From Erysipelotrichaceae bacterium (GTDB lineage Bacteria > Bacillota_I > Bacilli_A > Erysipelotrichales > Erysipelotrichaceae): a DNA stretch of 6,364 nucleotides. The stretch is taken from assembly GCA_027449005.1 (NCBI GenBank), contig DAIDML010000228.1:1-6364 (forward strand), in the 5' to 3' direction. The first letter of the stretch is position 1, and every line of letters starts with the position of its first letter. Below the pieces are notes generated by a model. The model had not been told where the DNA came from, searched no databases, and was given only the letters and a program-made list of their open reading frames with translations. A program made the position numbers and the translations under genes. Shown here piece after piece: positions 5,451 through 6,364 of this stretch.

Positions 5451-6364
5451 TTTTTTTGAAATCATCGATGGATAAAATAAGCACATAAATATAGGATCCA
5501 TAATGTGGTGTTTGTGAGACTTGAGCCATTTCATTCACAAAGCTAAAGAAATTGTTGAGTCCTGTAATTGGATCGACATACGTTAAATCTTTGATTTGAG
5601 TTAGCATTTGATTGAAGCTCTTTGCGGCTTCACCTAATTCATTTGGAATCGATTCATCTGCTTTAATATTTAAGTTACCATTTTTTGCTTCTTCAAAGGC
5701 AAGTTGTAGATTTAAAATTGGGGTTACAATAGCATTGGTTGATAAAAGCAAAATAATGAATAAGATAACCAATGCTGCGATTAAGGAAGCGTTAATGGTG
5801 GTTGAAACTTCATTGGTTTTCGCAAAAGCTTGCACTTCATTGATGCTTAGAATAAGTTTCCATTCATTGGTGAATGGAATGTCGGATACCACATTGATGA
5901 GGGTTGCACCATTATCTTTAAACGTAAATATTCGATCACCATCATCATCAAGATAAGATAAATCCAACTGTGTTAAATCCATGAAAGTATCTGAGATTGT
6001 GATGTCTTGAGCAGGATGTGCTACAACACTTCCAAACTCATCCACAATCCAAGCATAACCATCTTCTTGAAAACGAATTGAGGCAAGAAGTTCATCCATG
6101 AATCGCGTGGATACAACCCCATTGATTAATCCAATATGATCTCCATCTTCATCAGTGATAGCATGTGATACTGTGATGATGGGAATAGGTTCAGGAATAA
6201 AAGGGCTTATGAAGGGGCGAGATAGAAAACTTGCTCGTTTCTTAATGAAGATCTCATTGAATTGTTCTTGATTCGATATGTCAATGGTTTGATTATACGT
6301 AGCCCAAGCTTCACCCTGTGCATTTGAAAATGTAAAATTCCTAAAACGACCTTGTGTAGACATG
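5419..6364 (-). CDS. Inverted continuation of the dCache-HAMP-GGDEF cyclase (partial at both ends)
   Basis: The reading frame is open to the right edge, so its first Met (6363-6361) is internal: the same Met is residue 92 of the plus-strand fragment. Counting from that Met, residues 1-180 are the remainder of a dCache extracellular sensor, with the hallmark GYAWIVDEFGSVVAHP (102-117). Residues 193-213 are the second transmembrane segment and about 214-260 a HAMP linker. The GGDEF domain begins at YVDPITGLNNFFSF (262-275) and continues to SIDDFKKINSLYGYD (298-312). It ends there with two junction codons and a TAG at 5421-5419, before the GGDEF signature. The piece therefore carries no active site. 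Placed after residue 91 of the plus-strand fragment it restores one continuous protein of about 403 residues, with the catalytic half still missing. Confidence 0.8.
   Translation of the reverse strand, partial: MSTQGRFRNFTFSNAQGEAWATYNQTIDISNQEQFNEIFIKKRASFLSRPFISPFIPEPIPIITVSHAITDEDGDHIGLINGVVSTRFMDELLASIRFQEDGYAWIVDEFGSVVAHPAQDITISDTFMDLTQLDLSYLDDDGDRIFTFKDNGATLINVVSDIPFTNEWKLILSINEVQAFAKTNEVSTTINASLIAALVILFIILLLSTNAIVTPILNLQLAFEEAKNGNLNIKADESIPNELGEAAKSFNQMLTQIKDLTYVDPITGLNNFFSFVNEMAQVSQTPHYGSYIYVLILSIDDFKKINSLYGYDCT
6296..6364 (-). repeat. Right arm of the 69-bp exact inverted repeat (reaches window end)
   Basis: This is the exact reverse complement of 5357-5425, with 870 bases between the arms (5426-6295). 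Here the coding sequence continues naturally into the rest of the sensor domain, so this copy is the authentic context on its inner side. The repeat runs right to the last base, as expected if the sequence ended where a fold-back re-enters an already used stretch. Confidence 0.95.

Noticed and set aside
5612..5956. Plus-strand open frame in the right-hand region
   Set aside because: It is antisense to the dCache, HAMP and GGDEF coding sequence, which matches known domains on the minus strand.

Overview
The window is a low-GC bacterial segment. It has AT-rich intergenic regions, strong AGGAG-type ribosome binding sites and consensus-like sigma-A promoters. TGA is used as a stop (for example at the end of the TetR gene), so the genetic code looks standard. 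This fits a Bacillota-like or non-Mycoplasma Mycoplasmatota-like organism. I cannot name a genus from the sequence.

Layout, left to right. (1) Positions 1-2281 are read on the minus strand. A promoter at 2253-2281 drives a small P-II-like regulator (1895-2227) and, one base after its stop, a CPA2-type cation:proton antiporter (715-1893). A hairpin terminator sits on the antiporter stop codon. A separate promoter with a perfect 12-bp palindrome then precedes a TetR-family repressor (49-645), whose stop codon overlaps the start of a membrane or secreted protein that runs off the left edge. (2) An RlmA-type 23S rRNA guanine methyltransferase (2323-3099, plus) diverges from the P-II/antiporter unit. 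It has no ribosome binding site and may be translated from a leaderless mRNA. (3) A shared hairpin separates it from a convergent nucleoside diphosphate kinase gene (3117-3560, minus). (4) A consensus promoter at 3678-3706 drives a cytosolic PAS-GAF-GGDEF diguanylate cyclase (3737-5095). Overlapping it by 11 bases is the start of a second, membrane-anchored cyclase (dCache-TM-HAMP-GGDEF).

The most unusual structure is at the right end. The second cyclase gene reads normally from 5085 to 5425, then breaks. The rest of the same gene lies in the opposite orientation (about 5426 to 6364), and the last 69 bases of the window (6296-6364) are an exact reverse complement of 5357-5425. Joining the two pieces gives one sensible protein up to the middle of its GGDEF domain. 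This is a fold-back (A-B-C'-B'). A sequencing or assembly chimera explains it best, although a real inverted duplication or invertible segment cannot be excluded from this window alone.

Functionally, the left part suggests ion homeostasis controlled by a small P-II-like protein, followed by a TetR-controlled envelope or efflux locus. The middle holds housekeeping rRNA modification and nucleotide metabolism. The right part is a cyclic-di-GMP signalling operon pairing an intracellular sensor with a transmembrane sensor. I saw no tRNA, rRNA, CRISPR array, insertion sequence or defence system.
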